DNA of 59,842 nucleotides. It comes from an uncultured Sutterella sp. Lineage in GTDB: Bacteria > Pseudomonadota > Gammaproteobacteria > Burkholderiales > Burkholderiaceae_F. The notes beneath the pieces were generated by a model. That model searched no databases, had not been told where the DNA came from, and saw only the letters and a program-made list of their open reading frames with translations. Positions 26,237-35,404 of this stretch are shown piece after piece. Positions within the stretch are counted from its first letter, which is position 1, and the number at the start of each line of letters is the position of its first letter. Made by a program: the position numbers and the translations under genes. The stretch covers positions 1 through 59,842 of the forward strand of contig CATVXH010000013.1 in assembly GCA_958347955.1 (NCBI GenBank), given 5' to 3'.

Positions 26237-26248
26237 ATTCATATGAAT
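26237..26248. promoter_or_regulatory. Candidate operator in the gntR/M20 divergent region
   Basis: Perfect 12-bp palindrome ATTCATATGAAT, 12 bp upstream of the chosen gntR start and about 80 bp before the M20 gene. Its place suits autoregulation plus control of the divergent genes. Short AT-rich palindromes also arise by chance. Confidence 0.3.
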
Positions 26249-26329
26249 GATTAATGATACATCTCTGCATCTTCTCGTTAAGAGCAACAAAAACTAGACT
26301 TTAAGAATAACCTCTATAGGAGAAAAACC

Positions 26330-27592
26330 ATGTCCGTTGAAATTCCTCAACTGAATCCTGATATTCTCGCAGGTATTAAACATCTAAAAGAGTCCCCCAA
26401 GGTAGCCAAGGCTCTGCAAATCGCTTTCGATGAAGCCGATTTTGGGATGCAAGAACAAGTCGAGCTTTGTGAAATTCCCGCTCCGACTTTTGAGGAAGGT
26501 GTGCGAGCCGAAGACATCGTGCGCCGCATGAAAGCCTACGGACTGACAGACGTTAAGATTGATGATATCGGCAACGTGATCGGCTTCAGACCCGGAAAAG
26601 GCAATGGTCCGGTTTTGGCGATCGGCGCTCACATGGATACCGTTTTCCCCGCCGGAACCGATGTGACTGTGCGCCAAGAAGGCAACCGCTATTTCGGCCC
26701 CGGCATCGGGGACAATTGCTCAGGGCTACGCGCATTGTTGCAAATCATCCGCTCTTTGAATAAAGCGGACATTCAAACCGAAGGGGATATCTATTTTGTG
26801 GCCACCGTCGGTGAAGAAGGTTTAGGGGATATTCGAGGTTCAAAGCATTTCGTAGCCACTCACAAAATCGACGGTTTCTTAGCCATCGATAACACAGAAA
26901 TCGGCCGTATTTTGCGGGGTGCCGTCGGCTCCCACCGTTATCGTGTGACAATTGAAGGCCCTGGCGGACACTCATACGGTAATTTTGGTGAAGTGGGCAG
27001 CGCCATTCACGCGATGTGCATTGCGGGCAACATGATCGCTCACTTAAAAACCCCCACAGACCCCAAGACAACTTTCACGATCGGCACCATCAAGGGCGGC
27101 ACAAGTGTCAACTCCATTGCGCCTTCCTGCACGGTGGAAATTGACATGCGCAGCCTTGACAATGATGCGCTTTTGAAAATCGAGGCAGAAATTCTCGCCT
27201 GTTTTGATAAGGCGGTTGCAGAAGAAAACGCCATTTGGGGAATTACGGATCCTGCTAAACAAGTGCGATGGAAAAAAGAAGGAATCGGTGATCGGCCGGC
27301 CGGCATGCGTCCTGCGGACTGTCCCGTCCTTCAAGTGTCTCGTTCCGCTTTGGAAGCACTTGGACAAAAATTAACCAATTACGGCGTTTCATCCACCGAT
27401 GCCAACGCACCGGTCAGTTTGGGTATTCCCGCGACCTGCTTATCATCCGGCGGCATTCAATACAAATGCCACACGATTCACGAATATTTCGACAAAGTCG
27501 ATATTCACCTCGGTCCGCAACTATTGATCCTGACGGCCGTCGGCCTTGTTGGCTGTGAAGGCTTTAAGGCTATTCTTCCCAAACGTGAGTAA
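26330..27592 (+). CDS. M20-family metallopeptidase/hydrolase (M20A/ArgE-DapE-like)
   Basis: Zinc-dependent hydrolase, 420 aa. Metal motifs in order: GAHMDTVFP near residue 104, GIGDNCSG near 126, GEEGLGD near 160, AIDNTE near 185, and the C-terminal CHTIHEYFD near 384. The dimerisation lid lies between, with GGHSYG and GTIKGGTSVNSI. It resembles peptidase T and M20A dipeptidases more than the two AbgA-like enzymes in this block. Preceded by TAGGAG. A DcuC-type carrier follows 57 bp downstream, and a GntR regulator is divergent, so it forms a regulated uptake-and-hydrolysis unit. Substrate unknown. Confidence 0.87.
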   Translation: MSVEIPQLNPDILAGIKHLKESPKVAKALQIAFDEADFGMQEQVELCEIPAPTFEEGVRAEDIVRRMKAYGLTDVKIDDIGNVIGFRPGKGNGPVLAIGAHMDTVFPAGTDVTVRQEGNRYFGPGIGDNCSGLRALLQIIRSLNKADIQTEGDIYFVATVGEEGLGDIRGSKHFVATHKIDGFLAIDNTEIGRILRGAVGSHRYRVTIEGPGGHSYGNFGEVGSAIHAMCIAGNMIAHLKTPTDPKTTFTIGTIKGGTSVNSIAPSCTVEIDMRSLDNDALLKIEAEILACFDKAVAEENAIWGITDPAKQVRWKKEGIGDRPAGMRPADCPVLQVSRSALEALGQKLTNYGVSSTDANAPVSLGIPATCLSSGGIQYKCHTIHEYFDKVDIHLGPQLLILTAVGLVGCEGFKAILPKRE

Positions 27593-27649
27593 TTGACACA
27601 GTCTGTCGCACTGACAGTGCGGCAGACACAAAAGCGAGGAATCAAAAAA

Positions 27650-29029
27650 ATGCTAGGTGTCGTTATTGTTTTAATCTCAGTCGCAGTCCTCTGCTGGCTG
27701 ATTGTCAAAAAATTCTATCCTTCTTGGTCACTTTTCATTGTCGGTATCATCACCATCACCGTCGTTGCCCTTATCAGCGGGGATCCTGTCGCCACCGGCA
27801 AAAAAGCGACCGGTTTTATCGGTTTTGACATCTTAGGGATTTTCGGCGGCCTCCTGCAATCTCGCGCAGGCGGTCTTGGCATGAACATTATGATTATCGG
27901 CGGCTTCGGCTACTACATGAATAAAATCGGAGCCACGAGCGCCCTCGTACACGTCTGCACCCGTCCGATGTCGCTCATCAACTCGCCCTACATCATCATG
28001 GTTCTCGGCTACGTCGTCGGCCAATGCTTAAACGTGGTTCTCGGTTCAGCCGTAGGTCTGGCGATTTTGATGATGGTCACGGTTTATCCGCTCATGTTAA
28101 GCGCGGGCGTGAGCCGTCAAGCCGCTTGCGCCTCCGTTGTGATGACTGGCGGTTTCGGCATCAGTCCTCTGGGCGCGAACAATTTGGTTGCCAGTAAACT
28201 CACGGGCATTCACGTGATGAACATTTTCGTCGACTACCAACTGGTTATCGCTCCTGTGGCACTGGTGGTCGTGTGCATTGTTCACTATTTTGTGCAGCGC
28301 TACCTTGACAAAAAGGACTTGGCAAGCGGTCGCATTACCGAACAGGACTTTGTCTCCAAGGATCTCTCCGATGCCGATAAGAGCGAAAAAGCCCCGTCGT
28401 TTTATGCAATATTCCCGCTCGTGCCGCTTATCTTCCTCTTTATTTTCTCTCCTTTGGTCTACAACGGCATCAAGCTCGACATTATCAATGCCGTCATGGC
28501 CTCGATGGTCATCACTTTCGTCATCGACTGTGTAATGCGTCGCGATATCAAGACTTCCTTCGCATACGTGAAGACCTTCTTTGAGGGCATGGGAAAAATC
28601 TTCTCCTCAACCGTTGTGCTGATTGTCTGCGCTGAAACTTTTGCGGCCGGTCTTACCCGTTCAGGCGGCATCAATACCTTAATCGAAGCGGCCAGTAACC
28701 TCGGCAGCGGCTATCTGATCGTCTACACCATCATGTTCCTCATTGTCGGTCTTTGCACATTTGTCATGGGATCCGGTAACGCGGCCTTCTTCAGTTTCGC
28801 GCCGATGATTCCGGGTATCTGTCAAACGGTGGGCGGCAATGCGCAGTGGATGTTAACTGGTATGCAACTGTCATCTGGTTGCATCCGCTCCATGAGCCCG
28901 ATCGCCGGTTGCGTTATCGCCGCCGCCGGTTTAGCGGACATTTCACCATTTGAAATTGTTCGCCGTTCGGCCCTGCCAATGCTCGCGGCTTTCGTCACCA
29001 TTTATCTGATGTCTTGTCTTTTGGTTTAA
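27650..29029 (+). CDS. DcuC-family carrier, second copy
   Basis: Inner-membrane carrier of 459 aa with about 12 hydrophobic segments, paralogous in layout to the carrier at 20039-21406: here FVMGSGNAAFFSF and SGCIRSMSPIAGCV stand where the first has FISGSGNAVFYSF and SNLIRSISPVAAV. The frame runs back to 27593, but the ATG at 27650 with GAGGA upstream opens with a membrane segment (MLGVVIVLISVAVLCW) and is preferred. Cotranscribed with the M20 hydrolase before it; ends at a strong terminator. Confidence 0.85.
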   Translation: MLGVVIVLISVAVLCWLIVKKFYPSWSLFIVGIITITVVALISGDPVATGKKATGFIGFDILGIFGGLLQSRAGGLGMNIMIIGGFGYYMNKIGATSALVHVCTRPMSLINSPYIIMVLGYVVGQCLNVVLGSAVGLAILMMVTVYPLMLSAGVSRQAACASVVMTGGFGISPLGANNLVASKLTGIHVMNIFVDYQLVIAPVALVVVCIVHYFVQRYLDKKDLASGRITEQDFVSKDLSDADKSEKAPSFYAIFPLVPLIFLFIFSPLVYNGIKLDIINAVMASMVITFVIDCVMRRDIKTSFAYVKTFFEGMGKIFSSTVVLIVCAETFAAGLTRSGGINTLIEAASNLGSGYLIVYTIMFLIVGLCTFVMGSGNAAFFSFAPMIPGICQTVGGNAQWMLTGMQLSSGCIRSMSPIAGCVIAAAGLADISPFEIVRRSALPMLAAFVTIYLMSCLLV

Positions 29030-29066
29030 TCCAACCATATCCATAGTTTCCTCAAGCATCGTTTTT

Positions 29067-29093
29067 ACGCCTGATTCGTCAGGCGTTTTTTTT
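29067..29093 (+). terminator. Rho-independent terminator
   Basis: Stem ACGCCTGA / TCAGGCGT with loop TTCG, then eight T. It closes the M20-DcuC transcript. Confidence 0.93.
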
Positions 29094-29150
29094 CTTTGAA
29101 TTTGGAAGTATTGAAGTACAATGAGCAGATCAAAGCAAAGGAGGCTCAAT

Positions 29151-30440
29151 ATGCTGCACTTAGCCGCTTACATTCCTGAGATGCTGGAGTTCCGGCGACA
29201 AATTCATCATCATCCGGAAATTGCCTGGACTGAATTCCTCACCACGCAGACAATCATAAATCGAGTTCGCGAACTGGGTTTTAAAACCGTTGTCGGTAAG
29301 GCACTTTTTAATGAACAACACGCGCTGGGCCGTGAACCTGAAGTGATTAAGGCTGCCATCGAACGTTCATTGCAACTTGGCATGAACCCCGCCCTTTTAA
29401 AAGAATTGGAAGGGTACACGGGCTGCATGGCGGTTTGGGATACGGGACGCCCAGGTCCTGTGACCGCTTTGCGCTTTGACATTGACTGCGTCAACGTTGA
29501 AGAAAATCACGATCGCACCAATGAGGCCAATCGAGAAGGATTTGACAGTGAGTGTCCCGGCCTCATGCATGCGTGCGGGCACGATGCCCATGCCGCCATG
29601 GGTTTAGCCGTTGCACATTGGATTCATGACAACGCCGATCAACTCAAGGGCAAAATAAAACTCATATTCCAACCCGCTGAAGAGGGCACCAAGGGCGCCG
29701 CAGGAATCGCTTACTCTCATAACCTCGATGATGTTGATTACCTTGTGGGCGGTCATATCGGTGTGGACGCTAAACTGCACGAGGTGGCCGTAATCCGTAA
29801 CGGTTTTTTAGCAACAACCAAGATGAATGTAACCTTCACGGGGGTTGCCGCTCATGCGGGCTCCGACGCAGAACAAGGTCGAAACGCTTTAATGGCCGCC
29901 TGCTCCGCAGCCATGCAAATCATGGGCATTGCCCGTCATGGCAAAGGTGACACCAGTGTCAATATCGGAAAAATCACCGCCGGTGAAGGACGAAATGTTG
30001 TGCCTGTTCACGCCAAGATGGAATTGGAAGTTCGAGGCAAAAACGATGAAATCAACCGTTATATGCAAGAAACGGCCGAGCGGATGATACGAGGCTCCGC
30101 AGAAAGCTACGGCGTGCAGTACAAGATCGATATCATGGGCATGGCCACGGATATTCATTCTGACTCCGCGCTGTCCGATATGCTCGAAGAGGAAGCCAAA
30201 GAAGTTCAGACGGTTAAAAAAGTCTTTGATATCAACTCCTGCACCGGCAGCGAAGACTGCTCACTGTTGATGCAGACCGTGCAAAAACACGGCGGTCAAG
30301 CTACCTTCTTCTATTACGGTTGCAATCATCATGGCCACCATAAGAGTAATTTTGAAATTCAGGACGCGGAAAGCATGCCCGAGGGATTTGAAATTTTTGT
30401 ACGTATGCTTCAGCGTTTAAATTCTGATCAAAATCTTTAA
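29151..30440 (+). CDS. M20D amidohydrolase, second AbgA-like copy
   Basis: 429-aa zinc amidohydrolase similar in length and order of motifs to the gene at 18739-20022: HACGHDAH near residue 140, FQPAEEGTKGA near 173, GHIGVD near 202, and the C-terminal NHHGHHKSNF. It has the AbgA insertion (NEQHALGREPEV... ending TGCMAVWDTGRPGP). Start: AAGGAGG sits 6 nt before the ATG at 29151; an earlier ATG at 29121 has no ribosome site. It stands alone between two hairpins, downstream of the M20-DcuC unit. No AbgB or AbgT partner is present. Its substrate is not known. Confidence 0.86.
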   Translation: MLHLAAYIPEMLEFRRQIHHHPEIAWTEFLTTQTIINRVRELGFKTVVGKALFNEQHALGREPEVIKAAIERSLQLGMNPALLKELEGYTGCMAVWDTGRPGPVTALRFDIDCVNVEENHDRTNEANREGFDSECPGLMHACGHDAHAAMGLAVAHWIHDNADQLKGKIKLIFQPAEEGTKGAAGIAYSHNLDDVDYLVGGHIGVDAKLHEVAVIRNGFLATTKMNVTFTGVAAHAGSDAEQGRNALMAACSAAMQIMGIARHGKGDTSVNIGKITAGEGRNVVPVHAKMELEVRGKNDEINRYMQETAERMIRGSAESYGVQYKIDIMGMATDIHSDSALSDMLEEEAKEVQTVKKVFDINSCTGSEDCSLLMQTVQKHGGQATFFYYGCNHHGHHKSNFEIQDAESMPEGFEIFVRMLQRLNSDQNL

Positions 30441-30460
30441 ACTTCTCTCTAGTTGTCTTG

Positions 30461-30498
30461 GCCTGAAAAAGTTGACTGTCTCATCCGATTTTTCAGGC
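30461..30498 (+). terminator. Hairpin after the second AbgA-like gene, possible terminator
   Basis: Perfect 10-bp inverted repeat GCCTGAAAAA / TTTTTCAGGC with an 18-nt loop, 20 bp after the stop codon. The T run is inside the stem rather than after it, so efficiency is uncertain. Confidence 0.5.
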
Positions 30499-30587
30499 TA
30501 AGATGCGTTTCCCCGCGCGAAAGAGCTAAAACCACTACTCTTTAGAGATTTCAGGTATCCCTCTCCTTTGGGTCATCCGTACTGTGG

Positions 30588-30616
30588 TTGTCGTTAATTT
30601 AGGGCAATTGTTATAA
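30588..30616 (+). promoter_or_regulatory. Probable promoter of the purine permease gene
   Basis: -35 TTGTCG (30588-30593) and -10 TTATAA (30611-30616) with a 17-bp spacer, giving a leader of about 60 nt. A folded-looking stretch at 30525-30590 lies upstream of this promoter. Confidence 0.5.
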
Positions 30617-30682
30617 ACTTTGCCTAATTCTCCCTAGAGGTCCATTTTCGTATTCATATCATCTTCTTTTTTCTCCATCACT

Positions 30683-31993
30683 ATGCAATTTCTGGCTCGT
30701 TTTTTTAAATTTAAAGAAAAAAATACTAACTGGCGTCGTGAAATCATGGCCGGACTCACCGGTTTCGTGACCGTCTGTTACGTGGTTCTTGTTATTCCAG
30801 CCATGCTCGCCGATGCCGGCATGAATTTGCAATCAGCGACAATCGCAGTTATTTGGGCCACCTCATTTGCTAGTCTGCTGATGGGCATAGTGGCCAACTT
30901 TCCAGTCATTGTTGCTCCTGGACTGGGAATCTGTGCCTTTTTTTCATACTATGTTTGCGGTCCGATGGGTCTGAGTTGGCAAACGGCTCTGGCGGCCGTT
31001 TTTATTTCCGGGTGCATTTTCTTTCTTTTAACCGTTACAAAAATTCGCCAACTCATCATCGATGCCGTTCCAACCGATATCAAGCACGCCATCGTCGTTG
31101 GTCTGGGATGTTTTATTTCATTCATAGGATTAAAAAACGCCGGCCTCATTGTGGCGGATCCATCCACGTTTGTCGCTTTAGGTGACCTGCATAAATCCGA
31201 GCCTTTGCTGGCTGCCCTTGGTGTTATCCTAATCAGTGCACTCATGGTGAGAAAGATCAAAGGAGCCATGATTATCGGCATTATCACGGTGACATTGCTG
31301 GGACTTTTGCTCGGCGTGACACCTCTGCCCGATTTTTCAACACTCAATACCCCTAGCACGCTGACCCCAAGCGAAACTTTTCTTGCGCTCGACTTCAATT
31401 CTGTTTTTGCTTACGGCATTGTCACGATAGTATTCACTCTCACAATGGTGGACTTGTTCGACAACATGGGCACTCTCATCGGCCTTTCCATCCGAGCCAA
31501 TCTACTCAATCAAAAAACAGGACACATCGCGGACTTGGAAAAAGCACTATTTTCTGACTCCGTCGCCACAATGGCCTCAGGTATCGTGGGAACCCCGACC
31601 TGCACTAGCTATATTGAAAGTGCGGCCGCTATCGCCGAAGGGGGACGCACGGGTGTTGTGCCCATTGTTAGCGCAATGCTCTTTATGCTTTGCCTTTTTG
31701 TCCTGCCTTTTGTAACACTTGTCCCAAGTTATGCCACCGCATCGGCCCTCATTGTGGTCGGTGGACTAATGATGCAGTCAGTCGTTCATATAAATTTCCG
31801 AGATTTTTCGATTGGCATGCCGGCTTTTCTGACGATCATCACCATGCCTTTGACATTTAATGTTGCCACTGGTTTTGGACTGGGCTTTATCAGCTACACG
31901 TTCCTGAAACTTTTAACAAATCGGACCAATGAACTCAATATCGTCACAATCATTGTCGCTATAGCGTTTGCGATCAACTTTATGATGCGCTGA
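30683..31993 (+). CDS. NCS2-family purine permease (AzgA-like)
   Basis: Inner-membrane proton symporter, 436 aa with 12-14 hydrophobic segments. Family marks of the AzgA (adenine/guanine/hypoxanthine) branch: WRREIMAGLTGFVTVCYVV at residues 17-35, PGLGICAFFSYYV near 79, and DLFDNMGTLIGLS near 255 with the key acidic residues. GTPTCTSYIESAAAIAEGGRTG near 310 is the usual helix-10 motif. Which purine it carries cannot be read off. A single-gene unit with its own promoter; it is convergent with gapA across a strong hairpin. Confidence 0.88.
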   Translation: MQFLARFFKFKEKNTNWRREIMAGLTGFVTVCYVVLVIPAMLADAGMNLQSATIAVIWATSFASLLMGIVANFPVIVAPGLGICAFFSYYVCGPMGLSWQTALAAVFISGCIFFLLTVTKIRQLIIDAVPTDIKHAIVVGLGCFISFIGLKNAGLIVADPSTFVALGDLHKSEPLLAALGVILISALMVRKIKGAMIIGIITVTLLGLLLGVTPLPDFSTLNTPSTLTPSETFLALDFNSVFAYGIVTIVFTLTMVDLFDNMGTLIGLSIRANLLNQKTGHIADLEKALFSDSVATMASGIVGTPTCTSYIESAAAIAEGGRTGVVPIVSAMLFMLCLFVLPFVTLVPSYATASALIVVGGLMMQSVVHINFRDFSIGMPAFLTIITMPLTFNVATGFGLGFISYTFLKLLTNRTNELNIVTIIVAIAFAINFMMR

Positions 31994-32046
31994 AGCTATT
32001 TTTTCCCTAATCGATGAATTCTCTCAAATTCGACTAAGGCACATCG

Positions 32047-32077
32047 AAAAAATAGAGCGCTCCATTCGGAGCGCTCT
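32047..32077 (-). terminator. Terminator of the tkt-gap operon
   Basis: Perfect 10-bp stem AGAGCGCTCC / GGAGCGCTCT with loop ATTC (32054-32077). On the minus strand it is followed by A and six T. It can also act on the convergent permease transcript. Confidence 0.85.
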
Positions 32078-32106
32078 TATCCGTTCTCAGAATAGTCTGA
32101 GTAACT

Positions 32107-33135
32107 TTACCTGGCTGCCATCATGGCGCAAGCTGTATCAAGCATGCGGCAAGAGAAGCCCCATTCATTATCATACCAAGCCGTCACTTTAACCAAACGC
32201 GTGCCGGATACCTTCGTAAGCGTTGCGTCGAAGATGGAAGAGTGTGCATCGTGGTTAAAGTCAATAGAAACGAGCGGTTCATCGTTGTAACCCAAAATGC
32301 CTTGGTTTTCAGGCAATTCAGAAGCCGCTTTCATGACGGCGTTGATTTCATCAACCGTCACATCGCGCTTGGCTTCAAAGGTTAAATCAACAAACGAAAC
32401 GTTGATCGTCGGCACACGAACGGCAAAACCGTCAAGTTTGCCATTTAAGTCCGGCAACACAAGACCCACCGCGGCGGCGGCGCCCGTCTTGGTCGGAATC
32501 ATGGAGTGAGTGGCAGAACGTGCACGGCGCAAATCCTTGTGGTAAACATCCGTTAACGTTTGATCATTGGTGTAGGCGTGAATCGTGGTCATCAAACCGC
32601 GTTCCACACCGATTGCCTTATGCAAAGCGTTAACCACCGGAGCCAAGCAGTTCGTTGTGCAGGAAGCATTCGAGACAACGGTCATGTCCTTCGTGAGAAC
32701 ATCTTGATTGACGCCATAGACAACCGTGGCGTCAACACCTTTGCCCGGAGCGGAGATCAACACCTTCTTAGCGCCACCTTCCAAGTGGGCCAAGCACTTT
32801 TCCTTGGTGCGGAAAGCGCCCGTGCATTCAAGCACCACGTCAACCCCCAATTCCTTCCAGGGAAGGTTGCGGGGATCACGGTCACAGAACACACGCATAC
32901 GATCGCCATCGACGATGAGATACTTTTCAGTATCGGAAACTTCTTCGACCTTCACTTCATGATTGAAGTGGCCGTGCACCGTGTCATGACGAAGCAAATG
33001 AGCATTGGTTTTGATGTCACCCATGGCGTTAATGGCCACGATTTCGATATCGTGCTTCTTGCCCAATTCATAGTGAGCGCGCAACACGTTACGACCGATG
33101 CGGCCAAAACCCGTAATGGCAACTTTAATGGTCAT
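32107..33135 (-). CDS. gapA: Glyceraldehyde-3-phosphate dehydrogenase, type I
   Basis: Glycolytic/gluconeogenic GAPDH, 342 aa. Rossmann motif GFGRIGR at residues 9-15, catalytic Cys159 in SNASCTTNC and the active-site His in TTIHAYTNDQ. The residue after VAIN that is normally Asp in NAD-dependent enzymes (VAIND) is Ala37 here (VAINAMGD), a change linked to use of NADP in other GAPDHs. The rest of the enzyme is complete (WYDNEWGFSCR near the C-terminus). It follows the transketolase gene by 21 bp on the same strand, so the two form a tkt-gap operon of central carbon metabolism. Confidence 0.96.
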   Translation of the reverse strand: MTIKVAITGFGRIGRNVLRAHYELGKKHDIEIVAINAMGDIKTNAHLLRHDTVHGHFNHEVKVEEVSDTEKYLIVDGDRMRVFCDRDPRNLPWKELGVDVVLECTGAFRTKEKCLAHLEGGAKKVLISAPGKGVDATVVYGVNQDVLTKDMTVVSNASCTTNCLAPVVNALHKAIGVERGLMTTIHAYTNDQTLTDVYHKDLRRARSATHSMIPTKTGAAAAVGLVLPDLNGKLDGFAVRVPTINVSFVDLTFEAKRDVTVDEINAVMKAASELPENQGILGYNDEPLVSIDFNHDAHSSIFDATLTKVSGTRLVKVTAWYDNEWGFSCRMLDTACAMMAAR

Positions 33136-33156
33136 CTTAATAATCCCCTCTAATGT

Positions 33157-35181
33157 TTAATGATTGATTGCTTTCAAAGCAGCTTCGACCACACGATCCA
33201 CGGTGAAGCCGAATTTTTCCCAAAGCACGCCAGCAGGAGCCGATTCACCGAAAGTATCGATGCCAACCACCTCGCCGTTTTTCACGTACTTGTACCACAA
33301 TCCTGTGACGGACGCTTCAATGGCCACCTTCGGCGCGTCAGTCAAAATAGCCTTCTTTTCCTCACAAGACAGTTTATCGAAAAGTTCGGTGCACGGCATG
33401 GAAACAACGCGCGTACCGATACCCTTTTCTTCTAATGCCGCGCGAGCTTTCACAGCTAAAGGCACTTCGGAGCCAGTGGCTATCAAAACACAGTCAACAT
33501 TGTCGGCACCCTTGCCCGATTCCTTAATGACATAAGCGCCGGCGTGAAGAGCTTTCGCCGCATCGGCTTTGACCTCTTCTGCGTCGCGGGCGATGAATTC
33601 AATGTTTTGCCGAGATCCGATAATAATTGAAGGCGTATGGCGAGATTCGATGGCGCTTTGCCAAGCCACCAATGCTTCCACCGTGTCGCACGGACGCCAC
33701 ACGTTCAAATTCGGAATTAAACGTAAACTCGGGATATGCTCAACAGACTGGTGTGTCGGACCATCTTCACCCAAACCGATGGAGTCATGAGTGAATACAA
33801 AAATCGAGCGCTGTTTCATCAAAGCGGCCATACGAATGGCGTTTCTCGAATAGTCGGAGAAGGTCAAAAATGTTGCGCTGTAAGGAATAAATCCACCATA
33901 AAGCGCAATACCGTTCTGAATAGCGGACATACCAAATTCACGAACGCCGTAGTTGATATGACGTCCTAAATAAGTGTCAGGACGCATCGCTTCAACACCG
34001 ACCCAATTGGTCAGGTTAGAACCCGTTAAGTCTGCGGAACCACCCAACAAACCCGGCAATTGAGGCGCGAAGGCATTGAGCGCTTTTTGACTGGCCTTAC
34101 GCGTAGCCACTGTTTCTTGTGCCTCGGCGGCTTTCGCAATCGCTTCCTGCATCACCGATTCAAAGCTTGCAGGCAAGTCACCTTTTAAGCGCCGCGTGAG
34201 TTCGCTCCACAACTCGGGATATTGCTGGCTGTAACGGGAAACCATTTCGTTGTAATCAGCTTCCAGTTTCGCTCCGGCCTCTCTGGCATCCATCGCGTCA
34301 TAAATTTCTTGAGGAATGACAAACGGATCCCACTTCCATCCCAAAGCTTCACGAGTAAGTTTGAGTTCTTCTTCGCCTAAGGCTTCGCCATGCACTTTGC
34401 TTGTGCCCTGACGATTGGGCGAGCCTTTTCCAATCACTGTGCGCGCGATAATAAGCGTGGGCTTATCCTTGCTTAGTTTGGCTTGAGCAATCGCGCGATC
34501 CATAGCGTCAATGTCGTGGCCGTCAACCGGTCCGATAACATTCCAGCCGTAAGAATCAAACCGTTCGCGAGTATTGTCCGAGAACCAATTGATCACCTTG
34601 CCGTCAATGGAAATGCCATTGTCATCATAAATGACAATCAACTTGTTCAATTTCCAAGTTCCGGCCAAGGAACAAACTTCATGACTGATGCCCTCCATAA
34701 GGCAACCGTCACCCAAGAAGCAATAGGTGTAGTTGTTAACAACATCAAAGCCCGGGCGATTGAATTCTGCTGCCAACATTCTCTCGGCAAGCGCCATACC
34801 GACGGCATTGCCGATACCTTGTCCCAAAGGCCCCGTGGTTGTTTCCACTCCTGGAGTGACATCCACTTCAGGATGCCCCGGTGTCTTGCTGTGCCACTGG
34901 CGGAAAGATTTCAAATCATCAATCGTAAGGTCGTAGCCCGTTAAGTGCAGCAGCGCATACTGCAACATGGAGCCATGGCCGTTACTCAAGATAAAACGAT
35001 CTCGGCCAATCCACTTCGGGTTTGTCGGATTGTGTCGCAAGTGACGAGTCCAAAGAGCGATAGCGATATCAGCCATACCCATCGGCATTCCGGGATGGCC
35101 AGACTTAGCCTTTTGAACACCATCCATTGCCAAAGCGCGAATGGCATTGGCCATCAACTGAGGAGTGACGTTGCAAGTCAT
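33157..35181 (-). CDS. tkt: Transketolase
   Basis: Thiamine-diphosphate enzyme of the pentose-phosphate pathway, 674 aa. The N-terminal domain has KSGHPGMPMG near residue 28, the ThDP motif GDGCLMEGISHE...NKLIVIYDDNGISIDG near 155-190, and the middle domain has FTHDSIGLGEDGPTHQ near 465. All expected domains are complete. The ATG at 35181 is preferred over the in-frame TTG nine bases earlier. First gene of the tkt-gap operon; its upstream region is the 397-bp stretch at 35182-35578. Confidence 0.97.
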   Translation of the reverse strand: MTCNVTPQLMANAIRALAMDGVQKAKSGHPGMPMGMADIAIALWTRHLRHNPTNPKWIGRDRFILSNGHGSMLQYALLHLTGYDLTIDDLKSFRQWHSKTPGHPEVDVTPGVETTTGPLGQGIGNAVGMALAERMLAAEFNRPGFDVVNNYTYCFLGDGCLMEGISHEVCSLAGTWKLNKLIVIYDDNGISIDGKVINWFSDNTRERFDSYGWNVIGPVDGHDIDAMDRAIAQAKLSKDKPTLIIARTVIGKGSPNRQGTSKVHGEALGEEELKLTREALGWKWDPFVIPQEIYDAMDAREAGAKLEADYNEMVSRYSQQYPELWSELTRRLKGDLPASFESVMQEAIAKAAEAQETVATRKASQKALNAFAPQLPGLLGGSADLTGSNLTNWVGVEAMRPDTYLGRHINYGVREFGMSAIQNGIALYGGFIPYSATFLTFSDYSRNAIRMAALMKQRSIFVFTHDSIGLGEDGPTHQSVEHIPSLRLIPNLNVWRPCDTVEALVAWQSAIESRHTPSIIIGSRQNIEFIARDAEEVKADAAKALHAGAYVIKESGKGADNVDCVLIATGSEVPLAVKARAALEEKGIGTRVVSMPCTELFDKLSCEEKKAILTDAPKVAIEASVTGLWYKYVKNGEVVGIDTFGESAPAGVLWEKFGFTVDRVVEAALKAINH

Positions 35182-35404
35182 ATTTTTCAACCAAATTTAA
35201 GAGGACAAAATCAGACACGGGCCCACATAAATCGGACCCAACTTAAACAACAAGATTGTACTGTAAATACCAATCGATAGACCGAAAAGCAAAAACTTTT
35301 TTGTCCATTTATTGCTACCTCGTTGCTGTAAAAACTGTTTGATAATAGGCAAAAATACTCAAGCGTTTTGCATTCTGTTTCTAAGTATTTCAGCATAGTA
35401 TTCC

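Noticed and set aside
30525..30590. Purine riboswitch before the AzgA-like permease
   Set aside because: The conserved junction and loop bases of the guanine/adenine class are not present, and a promoter appears downstream of the fold. Kept only as a low-interest structural observation.
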